From Streptomyces fodineus (GTDB taxonomy: Bacteria; Actinomycetota; Actinomycetes; Streptomycetales; Streptomycetaceae), in contig NZ_CP017248.1 of NCBI RefSeq assembly GCF_001735805.1, positions 9,114,001 through 9,178,000 on the forward strand: a DNA stretch of 64,000 nucleotides, given 5' to 3'. Position 1 is the first letter of the stretch, and every line of letters starts with the position of its first letter. Under the pieces are notes generated by a model that searched no databases, was not told the DNA's origin, and saw only the letters and a list, made by a program, of their open reading frames with translations. Shown here piece after piece: positions 25,581 to 34,431 of this stretch. A program made the translations under genes and the position numbers.

Positions 25581-27134
25581 GTGCCCGGCCGAGTGGACGG
25601 GGGCCCGGCGTTCCAGCAGCCGTACGGCGGCGACAGCGCCTGGGCGCAGGAGTTGCTGGACCATCTGCGGCCCGCCGGACGCGATCTCGCCCGGCTCGTC
25701 GCCTGGCTCGCCCGGACCGCGGGTGCGTCGGTCTGCCTGCAGGACGCCCACGGCGGCCTGCTCGCCGGCGAGTACCTGCCGCTGGACGCCGCCGTCGTCG
25801 CCGATGTGGCCGCCGGCCGGATCTCCGCCGCGGCTCTTCAGGACGGCGAACGCCATGTGCGCCTGGTCGGGATACGGCATCCCGGGCCCGGCGCGGCGGC
25901 GGGAGCCGTCCTGGCCGTGGCCCGCCCCGCGCCCTTCGACCGGCACACCGCCGAGATCCTCGGCCGCACCGCCGGCGTACTGGAACTCCTCCTGCGGGAG
26001 AGGGAGTTGGCGCAGGCGGGGCGGCGGCTGCGGCGGGCCACCGCCGATCTGCGGCTGGCGATCCTGCAACTGCTCATGGTGGAGGACACCGTCTCCGCCC
26101 GCCGGGTCGCCGCCGGTCTGTGGCCGGGCCTGCTGGAGCAGGACACCGCCCGCGTCTACGTCCTCGAGGGCGACGCCGCCGAACGCGACCGGCTCGCCGA
26201 CGCGTGCGTGGACGCCATCGACGGCCGGGCGCTCGTCGTGCGCTGCCCCGCGGTGGACGAACACGTCATCGTCGTCGGCCCGTTCGCCGAGGTGGCGGAG
26301 CGGCTGCGGTCCCTCGTCGCCGAGCGGCCCGGCACCTACCTCGGCGGCAGCCCCCGGCAGCGCCTCGCGCTGACCGCCACCGCCTACGGGCAGGCCGTCA
26401 CCGCCCTCGCCGTGGCCCGCTTCCGGCCCGAACGGGCCGCCGTCTACGCCGCCCGCACCCGCCCCGCACAGCTCATGGACCCCACGGCCCTGTGTGCCTG
26501 GACCGCCGCCGTGCTGCGCCCGCTCGACACGCTGCCGCACCATGTGCGCGCGGAACTGCTGGCCACCACCCGGCTGGGCCTTGAGTTCACCGCTGTGAAC
26601 GCGGCCAAGGTGCTCGGCGTCAGCCGCAACACGGTCCGCGCCCGGATGGACCGGATCGCCGCGCTGCTCGGCGCCGACTTCTCGCGGCTCACCGTCCGCG
26701 CACTCGCCCACGCCGCCCTCAACACCGAGGCCGCACACGGCCCGTACGACCCCGGCGACGCGCCCGACACGCCGGTCCGGGCCCGGTTCACCGAGCTGCT
26801 CGGGACGAGCGCGCTGCGCTCCTGGGCCGAGGGGCTCCTCGGCCGCCTCGACGAGGACGGCCGGGATCTGCGCCGTACCCTGCGCGCCTGGACCGGCGCC
26901 GACGCGCATGCCGAACGCGCCGCCCAGGCGCTCGGCGTGCACGCCCAGACCGTGCGCGAACACGTCCGGGCGGCCGAACCCGTCCTGGAACGTCGGCTGA
27001 CGGCCGGCGGCACCGACCTGTACGAGGTCGTCCTCGCCCACCTCGTCACCGGCGAGCTGCCCGCCCCCGACCTCGGCGTACCCGGCCCCGGCGCGGCGAA
27101 CCCGGACCAACCGGACGCGTCTGTGCACCGGTGA
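25581..27134 (+). CDS. PucR-type helix-turn-helix regulator
   Basis: 517 residues. The N-terminus is a GAF/PAS-like sensory region (LVAWLARTAGASVCLQDAHG), the middle a PucR/CdaR-like domain, and the C-terminus a helix-turn-helix (FTAVNAAKVLGVSRNTVRAR) followed by a second, similar one (AAQALGVHAQTVREHVRAAE). Family members usually activate purine, sugar-diacid or secondary-metabolite genes in response to a metabolite. GTG 25581 has GAGGAGAG upstream. No co-directional operon partner; it is convergent with the serine hydrolase. Confidence 0.85.
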   Translation: MPGRVDGGPAFQQPYGGDSAWAQELLDHLRPAGRDLARLVAWLARTAGASVCLQDAHGGLLAGEYLPLDAAVVADVAAGRISAAALQDGERHVRLVGIRHPGPGAAAGAVLAVARPAPFDRHTAEILGRTAGVLELLLRERELAQAGRRLRRATADLRLAILQLLMVEDTVSARRVAAGLWPGLLEQDTARVYVLEGDAAERDRLADACVDAIDGRALVVRCPAVDEHVIVVGPFAEVAERLRSLVAERPGTYLGGSPRQRLALTATAYGQAVTALAVARFRPERAAVYAARTRPAQLMDPTALCAWTAAVLRPLDTLPHHVRAELLATTRLGLEFTAVNAAKVLGVSRNTVRARMDRIAALLGADFSRLTVRALAHAALNTEAAHGPYDPGDAPDTPVRARFTELLGTSALRSWAEGLLGRLDEDGRDLRRTLRAWTGADAHAERAAQALGVHAQTVREHVRAAEPVLERRLTAGGTDLYEVVLAHLVTGELPAPDLGVPGPGAANPDQPDASVHR

Positions 27135-27205
27135 GTGCCACGCAGGCCGGGCCTGGCATCGGTGCGCTACCCCGCGTCCCCGAACCGCACCTAGATTCGG
27201 CAGTC

Positions 27206-27247
27206 CGCGGGGCACGACCGGAACGGGGGACCGGTCGCGGCCCCGCG
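27206..27247. terminator. Bidirectional terminator hairpin
   Basis: CGCGGGGC...GGCCCCGCG arms with an inner GACCGG/CCGGTC stem, between the convergent PucR-type and serine hydrolase genes. A small internal loop separates the two stems. Confidence 0.6.
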
Positions 27248-27267
27248 TTCCAGACCGGTGCGGTGGT

Positions 27268-28518
27268 TCACCCGGTGCGGGTGACCGGCAGGTTGTAGAC
27301 GTGCGCGGGGGTGATGATCCTCGTGATCGCCTCGCCCAGCACGGTGCTGGGCTCCTGGGACCGGTAGCCGGTGTCGGTGTTGAGGAGGACGACGAGCGTC
27401 GTCCGCGTCGACGGCAGGTAGACGGTCAGCGACTCGTAGCCCGGCAGCGAGCCGTTGTGGCCGATCCAGCCCCGCACGTCGAAGATGCCCAGACCGTATC
27501 CGGCGCCCTTGATCGAGCCGGTCTGCGGAGTGATCAGCCGCTGCTTCTGCGTGGCGGCACCCACCATCCGCCTCCCGTCCGGGAACTGGCCCGTGGCGAC
27601 CGTGCGCGCCCAGGTGTGCAGATCCCCGAGGGTGGAGATCATCGCGCCGGCCGCCCAGCCCCAGGACGGATTCCAGTCGGCCGCGTCGGCTTCCCTGCCG
27701 TCCGCCGTCTGCCGGGTGTAGCCCTGCGCGTGCGGGGTGGGGAACTCGTTGCCGGCCGGGAAGAGCGTGTGCGTCATGCCCGCCGGATCGAGGACGTGCT
27801 CCTTGATGTAGTCGCCGAGGTGCTGCCCGCTCTCCTTCTCCACCACCAGGCCGAGCAGGATGAGGTTGGTGTTGCTGTAGGAGAACTTCTGCCCGGGCTG
27901 GAACATCACCTGATGCTTGAAGGAGTGGGCGAGCAACTGCTGGGGGGTGAAGGGCCGTTGCGGATTCGACGTCAGGTCCTTGACGAACCCGGGGTCCTCG
28001 GAGTAGTTGAACAACCCACTGCGCATCCCGGCGAGCTGACGCAGTGTCATCCGGTTCTCGTTGGGTACGCCGCCGATGTACTTGCCGATCGGATCGTCCA
28101 GGCCGACCTTCTTCTGGTCCACCAGCTGCAGCAGCGCGGTCACCGTGAACGTCTTGGTCTCGCTGCCGATGCGCATATACAGGTCCGGCGCCATCTGCTG
28201 GCCCGTGCTCTTGTCGGCGACCCCGAACGAGCGGACGTAACCCGGCTGTCCCGGCGTCCAGATGCCGACGGTCACGCCGGGTATGTTCGCCTCGCGCATC
28301 ACCCTCCGTACGGCGACGTCGAGTTGGCGTGCCACGCCGGGGGTGAGGTCACGGACGGCCGGTCCCGGGGGAGCCGGGCTGGGCGAGTCGGCGGCGAGGG
28401 CGGCCGGCGCGGCGGCCGGTGCCGCCCGAACGGGCCCGGCGGCGAGGGGTGCCATCAGCGTCCCCACCGTGACGGCGACCGCGGCCCCCCGGCGCAGGCG
28501 TGCGGATGATTGCGACAT
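27268..28518 (-). CDS. Secreted serine hydrolase (class C beta-lactamase/D-Ala carboxypeptidase fold)
   Basis: 416 residues with a signal peptide (about 1-33). The active-site motifs are SETK (IGSETKTFTV) for SxxK, YSN (FSYSNTNL) and HNG (WIGHNGSLPG), as in Streptomyces R61 DD-carboxypeptidase and related esterases. The middle TLRQLAGMRSGLFNYSEDPG is also characteristic. It probably acts outside the cell on peptidoglycan stems or D-amino-acid peptides. ATG 28518 has GGAG seven bases upstream. Confidence 0.92.
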   Translation of the reverse strand: MSQSSARLRRGAAVAVTVGTLMAPLAAGPVRAAPAAAPAALAADSPSPAPPGPAVRDLTPGVARQLDVAVRRVMREANIPGVTVGIWTPGQPGYVRSFGVADKSTGQQMAPDLYMRIGSETKTFTVTALLQLVDQKKVGLDDPIGKYIGGVPNENRMTLRQLAGMRSGLFNYSEDPGFVKDLTSNPQRPFTPQQLLAHSFKHQVMFQPGQKFSYSNTNLILLGLVVEKESGQHLGDYIKEHVLDPAGMTHTLFPAGNEFPTPHAQGYTRQTADGREADAADWNPSWGWAAGAMISTLGDLHTWARTVATGQFPDGRRMVGAATQKQRLITPQTGSIKGAGYGLGIFDVRGWIGHNGSLPGYESLTVYLPSTRTTLVVLLNTDTGYRSQEPSTVLGEAITRIITPAHVYNLPVTRTG

Positions 28519-28768
28519 CTCTGAACTCCAAGCACGTGAGAGGCGAACGTGCGGTGAGCGGGACCTCGGAGCCCGGGCGTTTCCCAGAATAGGAGCGCTC
28601 GCCCCGCCCCGCTCCCCGGGCGGACGGCCCCCGGGCGCGCCCCCTGGAGAGGGTCGGCGGGATGCTTGTACGACGGGCGGAGGATGCCGTTCGAGGGATG
28701 GCCTCACCCGGCCCGGTGAGCCGGCCGGGCGAGGCGTGCCGGTGACGTCCCAAGGGCGTTGCCCCGGC

Positions 28769-29008
28769 ATGAACCGCTTCGACCCGGCGCACCGCCTGGA
28801 CTTGCTGGACCGGATCGACCGGCTGGACCGGATGCGCCGGACGGGCCGGCCCGCACAGCCGGAGCGAGCCGGGGAACCGATCTACGCCCGGCTCGTCGCC
28901 GAGTGGCGGGCGCAGGGACGGGCCGTGCCCACGGGACGCCCGGACGTGCCATGGGCCGTCCTCCCAGAGTCCGCCCGGCGTGCCCGGCCCCCGGCCGAGC
29001 GCCCGTGA
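28769..29008 (+). CDS. Small charged hypothetical protein
   Basis: A 79-residue frame starting MNRFDPAHRLDLLDRIDRLD, rich in alternating acidic, basic and leucine residues suggesting a helix, then YARLVAEWRAQGRAVPTG. I do not recognise it. There is no good ribosome site and the frame is open well upstream, so the start is uncertain. It ends 4 bp before the convergent gene stop at 29013. Confidence 0.35.
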   Translation: MNRFDPAHRLDLLDRIDRLDRMRRTGRPAQPERAGEPIYARLVAEWRAQGRAVPTGRPDVPWAVLPESARRARPPAERP

Positions 29009-29012
29009 TCCC

Positions 29013-29480
29013 TCACTGCCCGCACGGCGGCGCGAGGACGGCGAGCGTGCCGTTGGCCTGCCGCAGCGCCTCCTCCAGAGCACCGGGCGAGTGGAGAGTG
29101 CCGGAGCCGTCCGGCGGTACGAGCCACTCCAGGAACCGCGCCGGCCGGTACGGCGGCGGTACGGCGACCCAGGCGCCCTTGGTCGCGTACCGCAGACCGG
29201 CGCCCACCCAGCCCCCGGCGGGGTCCGGCGGCAGCAGGAACCCGACCCGGCCCGCCGCCGTGTCGATCAGCGTCGGCCCCGGCACCGGTATGCCGGGCCG
29301 CCACAGCAGGTCGAGGGTGAGCAGGCCCAGCCGGTCGGGGACGCTCAGCACGTCCCAGAAGCGGCCCGCCTCCAGCAGCGCCACGCCCTCACCGTGATCC
29401 CACTCCCATTTGCAGGTCCGTGGGTCCCCAGCCGCCGCGGCCAGCCACTCCACGCCCCGCATCCACATCGTGTTCGTCAT
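29013..29480 (-). CDS. Hypothetical Streptomyces protein (small Prim-Pol-like family)
   Basis: 155 residues. The pattern GVEWLAAAAGDPRTCKWEWD, then GVALLEAGRFWDVLSVPDRL, VGFLLPPDPAGGWVG and FLEWLVPPDGSGTLHSPGAL recalls a family of short Streptomyces proteins resembling part of a primase-polymerase N-terminus, of no assigned function. ATG 29480 has GGAG upstream. Just upstream, at 29516-29542, are short dyads (GCATATGC and TAGATATTTCTA) in an AT-rich patch. The gap 29481-29769 otherwise holds promoters. Confidence 0.7.
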   Translation of the reverse strand: MTNTMWMRGVEWLAAAAGDPRTCKWEWDHGEGVALLEAGRFWDVLSVPDRLGLLTLDLLWRPGIPVPGPTLIDTAAGRVGFLLPPDPAGGWVGAGLRYATKGAWVAVPPPYRPARFLEWLVPPDGSGTLHSPGALEEALRQANGTLAVLAPPCGQ

Positions 29481-29704
29481 GCACTGCTCCGGGTGTCTTC
29501 GCTCGCCTGCCCTCGGCATATGCATGCTCGTAGATATTTCTATGTGGCGGAAGGGGTGGCGAACCCTGGCGTTTGAGCCGAGATGTTCGAACTCCGGCCG
29601 TCTGTTCGTCGGTTGAGGGAGGGGGATGCGTCACGCCCGCAGTGGTCGCATCTCAGGAGCGCGCTCGATCCGATCGCCGATGCAATCGATTCACGTGTCA
29701 TGTC

Positions 29705-29734
29705 TTGAGATCGACGCTGTTTCGAGCGTAAGCT
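29705..29734 (+). promoter_or_regulatory. Candidate promoter of the aminotransferase gene
   Basis: TTGAGA at 29705-29710 and TAAGCT at 29729-29734 are separated by 18 bp, giving a housekeeping-type promoter about 36 bp before the ATG at 29770. Confidence 0.4.
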
Positions 29735-29769
29735 CGCGGAATTCGCCACCATCTCCAGTGAGGTACTCC

Positions 29770-31119
29770 ATGGACCGCACGCGTCTGCACGCCCTCCTGG
29801 GCCGGGAGCGCGCCGAGGCCGAGCGCCGCAACCCGCGCTCGCGCGCGGCCCATGCGCGGGCCGACCACCTCTTCGGCCGGGTGCCTATGACCTGGATGAA
29901 CAAGACGGCCGGTGCCTTTCCCCGCTATCTGGCCGGTGCGCGCGGCGCCCGGGTCACCGACGTGGACGGGCACGAGTACATCGACTTCTGCCTCGGCGAC
30001 ACCGGTGCCATGGCCGGCCACTCGCCCGCCCCGGTCACCGAGGCCGTGCAGCGGCGGTTCGCCGGACTGGGCGGGGCGACCACGATGCTGCCCACGGAGG
30101 ACGCCGAGTGGGTGGGCGCCGAGCTGACCCGTCGGTTCGGCCTGGCGCGCTGGAGCTTCTCGCTGACGGCGACCGACGCCAACCGCTGGGCGATCCGGCT
30201 CGCCCGGGCGGTCACCGGGCGCCCGAAGATCCTGGTGAACAGCTACTGCTACCACGGCAGCGTCGACGAGTCCCTGATCGTCGTCGGCCCGGACGGCGCG
30301 GGCGCCGCACGCCCCGGCAACGTCGGCGCCCCCTGCGACGTGACCCTGACCAGCCGGGTGGCCGAGTTCAACGACCTCGCCGGCCTGGAGCGCGCACTGG
30401 CTCATGGTGACGTCGCCGCGGTGCTGATGGAGCCCGCCCTCACCAACATCGGCATCGTCCTGCCGGAGCCCGGCTACCTCACCGGCGTCCGCGAGCTGAC
30501 CCGGCGGTACGGCAGCCTGCTCATCAACGACGAGACGCACACCTTCTCCGCCGGGCCCGGCGGCTGCACGGCCGCATGGGATCTGGAACCCGACCTGCTG
30601 ACCATCGGCAAGGCGATCGGCGGCGGAATTCCGGCCGGCGCCTACGGGCTGTCCGCCGAACTCGCCGAGCGGCTGCTGGCCCGCACCGACCTGGACCTTG
30701 TCGACATGGGCGGCGTCGGCGGCACCCTCGCCGGCAACGCGCTGTCGGTCGCCGCGATGCGGGCGACCCTCGAACTCGTCCTCACCGACGAGGCGTTCGC
30801 CCGGATGAACAAGCTCTCCGAGCGCTTCGAGGCGGGCGCCCGCGCGGGCATCGAGGCGCATCGACTGCCCTGGTCGGTGAGCCGGCTCGGCGCCCGTACC
30901 GAGTACCGTTTCACCACCCCGGCACCGCGCACCGGCACCGGGTCCGCGGCCGCCTCCGACCCGGAGCTGGAGGACTTCCTGCACCTCTACCTGGCCAACC
31001 GGGGCATCCTGCTGACCCCGTTCCACAACATGGCCCTCATGTGCCCCGACACCGCCGAGCAGGACGTCGACACCCACACCGAGGTCTTCGCCGCCGCGCT
31101 CGCCGAACTGGCGGACTGA
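29770..31119 (+). CDS. Class III PLP-dependent aminotransferase
   Basis: 449 residues. Fold type I class III blocks: YLAGARGARVTDVDGHEYID, then LPTEDAEWVGAELTRRFGLA, LLINDETHTFSAGPGGC and the PLP lysine in LTIGKAIGGGIPAGAYG. It is closest in feel to glutamate-1-semialdehyde aminomutase-like or omega-aminotransferases; the substrate is unknown. ATG 29770 has GAGG upstream. It is followed 33 bp later by an Lrp/AsnC regulator, which probably senses the amino acid it handles. Confidence 0.9.
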   Translation: MDRTRLHALLGRERAEAERRNPRSRAAHARADHLFGRVPMTWMNKTAGAFPRYLAGARGARVTDVDGHEYIDFCLGDTGAMAGHSPAPVTEAVQRRFAGLGGATTMLPTEDAEWVGAELTRRFGLARWSFSLTATDANRWAIRLARAVTGRPKILVNSYCYHGSVDESLIVVGPDGAGAARPGNVGAPCDVTLTSRVAEFNDLAGLERALAHGDVAAVLMEPALTNIGIVLPEPGYLTGVRELTRRYGSLLINDETHTFSAGPGGCTAAWDLEPDLLTIGKAIGGGIPAGAYGLSAELAERLLARTDLDLVDMGGVGGTLAGNALSVAAMRATLELVLTDEAFARMNKLSERFEAGARAGIEAHRLPWSVSRLGARTEYRFTTPAPRTGTGSAAASDPELEDFLHLYLANRGILLTPFHNMALMCPDTAEQDVDTHTEVFAAALAELAD

Positions 31120-31152
31120 GCCCCACGGCCACACCCGCACGAAAGGACACGC

Positions 31153-31593
31153 GTGGACGAGATCGACCGGGCCATCCTGCGCGAGCTGCAGACCGACGGC
31201 CGTATCGCCTACGCCGACCTCGGCCCCAAGGTCGGCCTGTCCGCCTCGGCGGCCCGGCAGCGGCTGCAACGCCTGCTGGAGTCCAGGGCCGTCCAGGTCG
31301 TCGGGGTCACCGACCCGATGGCCATGGGCGGACAGGCCATGGCCCTGCTCGGCATCGGCGTCGACGGCGACCCCCGCACCGTCGCCGACGCCCTCGCCGA
31401 ACGCCCGGAGGTCGTCTACTCGGTGCTGACGTCCGGCGGATTCGACCTGTTCGCCGAGGTGGTCGCCCCCGGCCCGAAGGCCCTGCTGGACTTCGTCAAC
31501 GACGTCGTACGGCCTCTCGAAGGCGTGCGGGAGATCCAGTCGTTCCCGTACTTCGGCATCCACACCCACCGCTTCCTGTGGGACGTGGGCTGA
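31153..31593 (+). CDS. Lrp/AsnC family transcriptional regulator
   Basis: 146 residues: N-terminal helix-turn-helix (MDEIDRAILRELQTDGRIAY, then LGPKVGLSASAARQRLQRL) and a C-terminal RAM effector domain (VVYSVLTSGGFDLFAEVVAP). GTG 31153 follows AAAGGA. It is in the same operon as the aminotransferase and is likely its amino-acid-responsive regulator. Confidence 0.92.
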   Translation: MDEIDRAILRELQTDGRIAYADLGPKVGLSASAARQRLQRLLESRAVQVVGVTDPMAMGGQAMALLGIGVDGDPRTVADALAERPEVVYSVLTSGGFDLFAEVVAPGPKALLDFVNDVVRPLEGVREIQSFPYFGIHTHRFLWDVG

Positions 31594-31605
31594 CCGGCGG
31601 GGCGC

Positions 31606-32712
31606 TCAGGCGACCGGCTGCCCGGGCGCCAGCACCAGCATGGTGACGTCGTCCCGCACCTCGTAACGCCGCCGCATGAGGTCCGCCCACACCGCCTCGG
31701 GCAGCTCGGCGGACGGCGCGCCGGTCAGGGACGCCAGCCGCGCCGACAGCGGATAGAAGGTGCCGTCGGCGTTGCGCGCCTCCCACACCCCGTCGGAGGC
31801 CAGGAAGAGCCGGTCGCCCGGCCCGAGCGGCACCGTGACCTCCTTCGGCGGGTCGACGCCGAGCAGCCCGAGCCCGAGCGGTGGTCCCGCTGCGACCGTC
31901 ACCTCCCGGGCGTGCTCCTCGTGCAGCAGCACGGGCGCCGGATGACCGCAGGCCACCACCCGCACCGCACGCCCGTCGGGGGAGAACTCCAGCAGCACCC
32001 CCGTGGCGAACAGCTCCGCATGCCGCACACCCGCCGAGTCCACCACCAGCCTGCGGTCCATCCGCGCGGCGACGGACTCCAGATCCGGCTGGTCCAGCAC
32101 CGCCTCCCGGAACGCGCCCAGCAGCGCCACCACCGTCGCCATCGCCGTCAGCCCGTGTCCCTGCACATCCCCCATCACCGCGCGCACCCCGAAGGGCCCC
32201 TCCCGCACGTCGAAGAAGTCCCCGCCCACCAGCGTCCCGTCCTGCGCGGCCCGGTAGAAACCCGCGCACCCCACACCGCTGACCCGCTTCGCCAGCGGCG
32301 GCATCACGGCCCGCTGCACGGCCTCGCCGATCGCCCGCTCCGTGTCCAGCTGGGCGTCCCGGCGGCTGCGCACGTACGACACGAACACGCTCAGCACGGC
32401 CACGAACACGATGGTGAGCAGATCGGTGTTGCCGGGGCGGTTGAGATGGGTGGCGGGGATGTTCAGGACCGCGACCACCCCGGCACCGAGGACCGCGGTG
32501 CCCAGCGGGCCGTACGACAGGACGGCCAGCGGCGGAATCGCTCCGAGCAGGAAGCCCAGGTCGCGGGCGTGAACGGTGACCACCGTGGCCGTGCTGACGG
32601 CCACGAGCAGCACCACGGGCAGCACCCGCACCCACCACGGCGGCGGCGCGCCCCGCAACCAGCCGCGATCCTCCCGGTTCCGATGCGACGACCCGCCGCG
32701 CACCGATGTCAC
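31606..32712 (-). CDS. Membrane PP2C/SpoIIE-family phosphatase
   Basis: 368 residues. Three to four membrane segments (VLPVVLLVAVSTATVVTV, LSYGPLGTAVLGAGVVAVL, LLTIVFVAVLSVFVSYV) precede RAIGEAVQRAVMPPLA and a complete SpoIIE phosphatase domain with VGGDFFDV, MGDVQGHGLTAMATVV and FLASDGVWEARNADG. It likely dephosphorylates an anti-anti-sigma factor. It starts at GTG 32712 or GTG 32703. The gene is convergent with the Lrp gene, 12 bp apart. Confidence 0.92.
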   Translation of the reverse strand: MTSVRGGSSHRNREDRGWLRGAPPPWWVRVLPVVLLVAVSTATVVTVHARDLGFLLGAIPPLAVLSYGPLGTAVLGAGVVAVLNIPATHLNRPGNTDLLTIVFVAVLSVFVSYVRSRRDAQLDTERAIGEAVQRAVMPPLAKRVSGVGCAGFYRAAQDGTLVGGDFFDVREGPFGVRAVMGDVQGHGLTAMATVVALLGAFREAVLDQPDLESVAARMDRRLVVDSAGVRHAELFATGVLLEFSPDGRAVRVVACGHPAPVLLHEEHAREVTVAAGPPLGLGLLGVDPPKEVTVPLGPGDRLFLASDGVWEARNADGTFYPLSARLASLTGAPSAELPEAVWADLMRRRYEVRDDVTMLVLAPGQPVA

Positions 32713-32849
32713 ATCCCCAAGCTACGCCGACCCGCGCACCCGGGCCTCCCGCCTGGGACGAGCCCCCGACGAAAAGCGGTGGACGCCCGGGGCGCGGCCG
32801 CCCTAACGTGTGTGGGCACGCCCGAGACGGACGGAAGGAGGCGAGCGTC

Positions 32850-32906
32850 ATGGCCACTGTCATCCCGCGCTCCCACCTCCCCGTCACCCGGGTGTGCCCG
32901 ACCTGA
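32850..32906 (+). CDS. Possible 18-residue leader peptide
   Basis: An ATG at 32850 preceded by GGAAGGAGG with an 8-nt spacer opens an 18-codon frame, MATVIPRSHLPVTRVCPT, ending in TGA at 32904-32906. The next gene starts 48 bp later, and the spacer contains a small hairpin (GCCGC-CAT-GCGGC). The ribosome site is better than those of several proven genes nearby, so translation is likely. The function, if any, is perhaps attenuation of the acetyltransferase gene; the lone Cys near the end is noted. Confidence 0.45.
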   Translation: MATVIPRSHLPVTRVCPT

Positions 32907-32954
32907 CCGGGAGCGCGTCCCCGCCGCCATGCGGCACGCATCCCGGAGGAATGC

Positions 32955-33863
32955 ATGACCACCCTGGTCATCCGCGCGCTCGACGAGAACAGCGCGCACC
33001 TTTTCGACACCATGCCCGACCCGCTGGGTTTCCGTGAGAAGCACCGGAACACCCGCTACCGCCCCGACTGGCAGCGCATCGCTCTGCGCGACGGCCGCAC
33101 CGTGGCCCGGGCCGCCTGGTGGGGCGGGCCCGAGGACCCCGAGCCGCTGCTGATCAACTGGTTCGACGTGGCCGAGGGCGAGGAGGCGGCCGGAGCCGAA
33201 CTCCTGCGGACGGCAGCCTGGCGGACCGACGAACTCGAACTCGACCTGCCCGCCGGCTGGCGCACCGACCCCCGCCTGCGGGCCGCGGCGGACATCCGGG
33301 CCGCCGCCGCCCGCGCGGCCGGCTACACGCCGCTCGTGGAGCGCTTCCTGTACCGCTGGACCCCGGACCGCGGCCTGCCGAAGCGGCCGGGCCGCCTGGT
33401 CTTCGCGACCGAGCCGGACGACGCGGTGTTCCTCGACCTGCTGCGCCGCATCCATTCCGTCACCCTCGACGCCCACGCCCGCCGGGCCATCCAGCAGGGC
33501 GGACCGGACCTGGCCGCACAGCAGGAGCTGGACCTCTTCCACTGGTTCCCGTCCCCGCGCACCTGGTGGCAGATCGCCCGCACGCCCGAGGGCGAGACGG
33601 TCGGCATTCACATCCCGGCGCGCAATTCGGCCGGCCCCTGCGTCGGGTTCATCGGTGTTCTGCCCGAACAGCGAGGCCACGGCTACGCCTACGACCTGCT
33701 CGCCGAATGCACCCACTTCCTTGCCGACCGGGACGCCGAGTTCATCGCCGCCGCCACCGACCAGGCCAACTTCCCCATGGCCGCACACTTCGCCACGGTC
33801 GGCTACCCCGTCGTACGCGAACGCATCAACTTCCGGGCCGACGGCGTTGTCAGCGGCGGGTGA
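32955..33863 (+). CDS. GNAT family N-acetyltransferase
   Basis: 302 residues. The C-terminal GNAT domain carries the acetyl-CoA motif CVGFIGVLPEQRGHGYAYDL (Q/R-x-x-G-x-G/A) and the later AATDQANFPMAAHFATVGYP. The N-terminal ~130 residues form a second, degenerate GNAT-like lobe. The substrate is unknown. ATG 32955 has GGAGGA upstream. It may be controlled by the short upstream reading frame. Confidence 0.85.
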   Translation: MTTLVIRALDENSAHLFDTMPDPLGFREKHRNTRYRPDWQRIALRDGRTVARAAWWGGPEDPEPLLINWFDVAEGEEAAGAELLRTAAWRTDELELDLPAGWRTDPRLRAAADIRAAAARAAGYTPLVERFLYRWTPDRGLPKRPGRLVFATEPDDAVFLDLLRRIHSVTLDAHARRAIQQGGPDLAAQQELDLFHWFPSPRTWWQIARTPEGETVGIHIPARNSAGPCVGFIGVLPEQRGHGYAYDLLAECTHFLADRDAEFIAAATDQANFPMAAHFATVGYPVVRERINFRADGVVSGG

Positions 33864-33908
33864 CATGCTGTCGGCAGTGGTGATCGGCGACGACACGGGG
33901 GAGGAGCC

Positions 33909-34271
33909 ATGGGCTTCGACGGTGGGGTGTGGCGGGTGCGCGCGAAGGGCGCCGACGGGGAGGCGGTCGGCGACATCGTGATCGACGAGGCCGACTTCCC
34001 CTGGCTGTCGGGCACGTTCACGGCAGGCCCGGGCTTCGCCGCCGTGCAGGATCTCTTCGCCCGTGAACTGGCCCTGCTGGAACAGGCCGACGAGCAGGAC
34101 TGGGAGGAATGGGAGACGGCGTACGACGAGATAGCGCGCCGTGTCTCCTTGTCGTCACCGGACGGCCCGGTCCCCGAGTTCCTGCTGCACATCGAGGGCG
34201 ACCGGGCATGGTTCCGGTGGAGCGACGAGCCGTTCGAGGAGCGGGGAGGTGAGAGGCGGACGGTCGGCTGA
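33909..34271 (+). CDS. Hypothetical protein, 120 residues
   Basis: An acidic soluble protein, MGFDGGVWRVRAKGADGEAV, then DFPWLSGTFTAGPGFA and FLLHIEGDRAWFRWSDEP. No membrane or signal segment. The frame has strong coding bias and a GGGGAGGAGCC ribosome site. It starts 45 bp after the acetyltransferase and is probably in the same operon. I do not recognise the family. Confidence 0.75.
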   Translation: MGFDGGVWRVRAKGADGEAVGDIVIDEADFPWLSGTFTAGPGFAAVQDLFARELALLEQADEQDWEEWETAYDEIARRVSLSSPDGPVPEFLLHIEGDRAWFRWSDEPFEERGGERRTVG

Positions 34272-34354
34272 CGGGGGCGCCGCGCCGTCCGGAGCGCGCG
34301 GTCCGGAGCCACGGTCGCCCTGTGCCGGCCAGTGGATTCCCGAGCTCACACGCG

Positions 34355-34416
34355 GCCTCTGCCCACACCGGCACCCCGGGGCGGGACCGGAGCCCAGGGT
34401 GCCTGTGGGCAGAGGC
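34355..34416. terminator. Long bidirectional terminator hairpin
   Basis: A 13-bp arm (GCCTCTGCCCACA and its complement) continues into GGCACCC/GGGTGCC, separated by a short internal mismatch, between the convergent genes ending at 34271 and 34432. Confidence 0.7.
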
Positions 34417-34431
34417 ACGCGGAGCCGGGGA

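Noticed and set aside
31496..33052. Long minus-strand alternative frame overlapping the PP2C gene
   Set aside because: Overlaps the clear phosphatase frame and is Gly/Arg-rich without motifs; a GC-bias shadow.
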